Assembly: GCA_016714025.1 (NCBI GenBank)
Contig: JADJOB010000001.1
Coordinates: 186,001-250,000 of the forward strand
Reading direction: 5' to 3'
DNA length: 64,000 nucleotides
Source of the DNA: Saprospiraceae bacterium
GTDB taxonomy: Bacteria; Bacteroidota; Bacteroidia; Chitinophagales; Saprospiraceae
Shown here in pieces: positions 62,631-64,000 of this stretch. Within the stretch, counting starts at the first letter, position 1, and each line of letters begins with the position of its first letter. The position numbers were made by a program, and so were the translations under genes. Under the pieces are notes generated by a model. The model saw only the letters and a program-made list of their open reading frames with translations, was not told the DNA's origin and did not search any database.

Positions 62631-63248
62631 TTAATGAAAAATAAGTGAAAGTAAGCCTGTAAGAATCATGGTAATTGCAGTCACAATTCCAGCATTGTGC
62701 TCCCATTTATGCGAATTGATTTTGTTTAGTCCACGATTTGCCAAAAAGATCCCGGTTAACATTCCGGCCATGCTAATAACCACATAGATAATCAAAGACA
62801 AGCCTAAAATTTTCCAACCATAAAAACTGGCATTGATAAAATAGGCTTCTATTTCAAGACAAGGAGAAAGAAACATAAAAGCCAATAGAGCATAAATTAC
62901 CTGTTTCCGGGTTTTAGTTTGCTCCATCATCTGGTCATCAATATGAAAATGATGGTGGGTATGGTGCCTGTAAATAAAATATATACCAGATAAAATTAAG
63001 ATTGCCGGACCAAGCCATACAAGGATCTGTTGATAGGATTGGTAAAATTTATGTGCAAGACCACCTAAAATCAAGCCTAACATTACGGTACTGAGCACAT
63101 GAGCAAGCGATAATGAAAATCCAACCTTAATAAGTTCAGACTCAGACCATTTTTGAGCTTTAGCCAAACTCACTAAAGGCAACCAGTGGCTAGGGATTAA
63201 AGCATGCAATAGGCTGATAATGAATGTCCCTGTTAAAATTTCAATCAT
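62631..63248 (-). CDS. NicO/UreH-like metal permease
   Basis: 205 residues from ATG 63248; an upstream in-frame start at 63317 would add 23 residues with no membrane helix and is less likely. Six predicted membrane helices. HALIPSHWLPLV resembles the HALEPDH-type metal motif of nickel/cobalt permeases, and SLAHVLSTVMLG follows. Between helices is a His-rich loop (RHHTHHHFHIDD). Known relatives export Ni or Co (RcnA-like) or move sulfur compounds. It precedes the DinB-like gene by 12 bases; the two may be co-transcribed. Confidence 0.78.
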   Translation of the reverse strand: MIEILTGTFIISLLHALIPSHWLPLVSLAKAQKWSESELIKVGFSLSLAHVLSTVMLGLILGGLAHKFYQSYQQILVWLGPAILILSGIYFIYRHHTHHHFHIDDQMMEQTKTRKQVIYALLAFMFLSPCLEIEAYFINASFYGWKILGLSLIIYVVISMAGMLTGIFLANRGLNKINSHKWEHNAGIVTAITMILTGLLSLIFH

Positions 63249-63303
63249 ATGGATGCAAATATGGCTGTTTCCTATTAAAACCCATGGGTTCTTTGATTGT
63301 AAT

Positions 63304-63432
63304 TTGACAAGTATCAATAAGTTGATTGATGAAGGTCATGGGATGCGTCTGGAAATTGCTGAATTTTTACAGAACGATTTGGCTAAGCACTGGACTAAAG
63401 TAACTAGTAATAAAATTAAGAAAAGCTATTAG
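63304..63432 (+). CDS. Possible 42-residue protein or gene remnant
   Basis: TTG 63304 to TAG 63432 encodes a peptide with helix-like, gene-like composition (KLIDEGHGMRLEIAEFLQND, then a Lys-rich tail). No ATG start and no promoter match, and it lies in the gap divergent to the permease gene. It may be the end of a decayed gene. Weak. Confidence 0.25.
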   Translation: MTSINKLIDEGHGMRLEIAEFLQNDLAKHWTKVTSNKIKKSY

Positions 63433-63471
63433 AATGGGTTAATAAATGAATAATAAGTTATTGGTACAACT

Positions 63472-63879
63472 ATGAAAATTGTAATAAATGATGCTTTAAG
63501 TATTCGTGAAATTCAGGAACTCTTTTCTGCGCGCTACCCTTTCCTGAAAATTGAATTCTTTAGTAAAGGACATTCGAAACATACCGGATCAAAAAAAGAA
63601 CTCATGATACCCGCAAACCTGATCTTAAAAGATTGCAGGTCTGTACACAATAAAGGCAGTCTTGAAATTCATCCCTATACGACTGTCATGGATCTTGAAC
63701 AAGAGTTTCAGGATTCTTTTGGATTGTCAATCCAGGTATTCAGAAAATCAGGTGATGTTTGGATAGAAACTACGGTAACGGATGACTGGACACTCGCCAA
63801 ACAAAATGAAGAAGCTGAATCCTTTTACAATGCCGTTCAGGAAGCAAAAAAGACAGATCGAAATCAAATGTTGCTTTAA
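63472..63879 (+). CDS. Conserved hypothetical protein
   Basis: 135 residues. No signal peptide. N-terminal half MKIVINDALSIREIQELFSARY with a basic turn (FSKGHSKHTGSKKE); a central strand-rich part (YTTVMDLEQEFQDSFGLSIQVFRKSG) and a C-terminal helix with DDWTLAKQNEEAESF. The style matches short cytoplasmic Bacteroidota proteins; I recognise no family. Its stop overlaps the stop of the convergent permease fragment in a shared TTAA. Confidence 0.7.
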   Translation: MKIVINDALSIREIQELFSARYPFLKIEFFSKGHSKHTGSKKELMIPANLILKDCRSVHNKGSLEIHPYTTVMDLEQEFQDSFGLSIQVFRKSGDVWIETTVTDDWTLAKQNEEAESFYNAVQEAKKTDRNQMLL

Positions 63880-63998
63880 GTTTTAATTAAAACTTTTACA
63901 ATACCTCCAATTCCAATCAATAAAATTAATACTAAGGTCATTTTTTGAAATCGTTCTGATGGGATTCGATTCAAAATCAATTTACCTAAATAGGTTCC
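63876..63998 (-). CDS. TauE/SafE (TSUP) family permease, C-terminal fragment
   Basis: The frame runs off the window edge, so only the last 40 residues are visible: GTYLGKLILNRIPSERFQKM then one hydrophobic helix (TLVLILLIGIGGIVKVLIK). This is the usual end of sulfite-exporter-like TSUP permeases (GxxLGxxxxxRIPxxxFQ). The stop shares TTAA (63876-63879) with the convergent hypothetical gene. Confidence 0.75.
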   Translation of the reverse strand, partial: GTYLGKLILNRIPSERFQKMTLVLILLIGIGGIVKVLIKT

Positions 63999-64000
63999 AA

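Overview
The window is a low-GC, densely coding bacterial chromosome segment that looks like a member of the Bacteroidota, most likely a Saprospiria-type lineage. The evidence is a complete gliding/type IX secretion core (gldK-gldL-gldM-gldN plus a PorP/SprF-type protein), the T9SS response regulator PorX, two secreted proteins with gliding-associated (type B) C-terminal domains, and many start sites preceded by the Bacteroidota -7 promoter element TAnnTTTG with no Shine-Dalgarno sequence. The lineage call below phylum level is inference. No rRNA, phage, transposase or CRISPR-Cas genes were seen. There is one tRNA, Leu(UAG).

Layout. 0-4 kb: end of an S8 protease, a low-complexity spacer, a small secreted protein, then nitronate monooxygenase and FabH on the minus strand. 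4-12 kb: a thioredoxin-SPOR envelope protein, HutI, a giant cohesin/SprB-repeat T9SS cargo, a LamG-like T9SS cargo. 11.7-18.7 kb: TatC with a small membrane partner, PorX divergent from an HD phosphohydrolase, GlyA and TruA tail to tail, DoxX. 18.9-26 kb: tRNA-Leu and the tig-clpP-clpX cluster, Rel, PurA. 26-33 kb: a minus-strand rimK-deacylase-PBP4-methyltransferase cluster, an MFS permease and a beta-helix lipoprotein. 33-37 kb: three glycosyltransferases with a 51-residue membrane peptide. 37-45.6 kb: gldN-M-L-K, porP-like, a DUF255 thioredoxin protein and an MBL hydrolase, all minus strand. 46-52 kb: a three-gene 2-oxoacid oxidoreductase set (GltD-like flavoprotein, KorA, KorB). 52-61.5 kb: GxxExxY protein, YfhO-like membrane protein, GT4, asparagine synthase, methyltransferase and Wzx-like flippase (surface polysaccharide). 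61.5-64 kb: DinB-like protein, NicO-type permease, a conserved hypothetical, and the end of a TauE/SafE permease.

The genes fit a surface-active bacterium: T9SS motor and regulation (GldKLMN, PorP, PorX), its adhesin/cargo proteins, Tat export, envelope lipoproteins, peptidoglycan editing and polysaccharide synthesis, interspersed with housekeeping genes.

The least explained material is intergenic. There is an array of eight units of exactly 79 bp, each an imperfect three-block hairpin, beside a GxxExxY gene (51.56-52.18 kb). A 64-bp sequence is perfectly duplicated at 45.7 kb and has an inverted diverged copy at 61.5 kb. Two further repeat spacers lie at 0.8-1.06 kb and 55.45-55.72 kb, and a perfect 31-nt dyad lies between gldK and gldL. 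I did not find a clear new defence or biosynthetic system; the repeat structures are the strongest candidates for undescribed biology.
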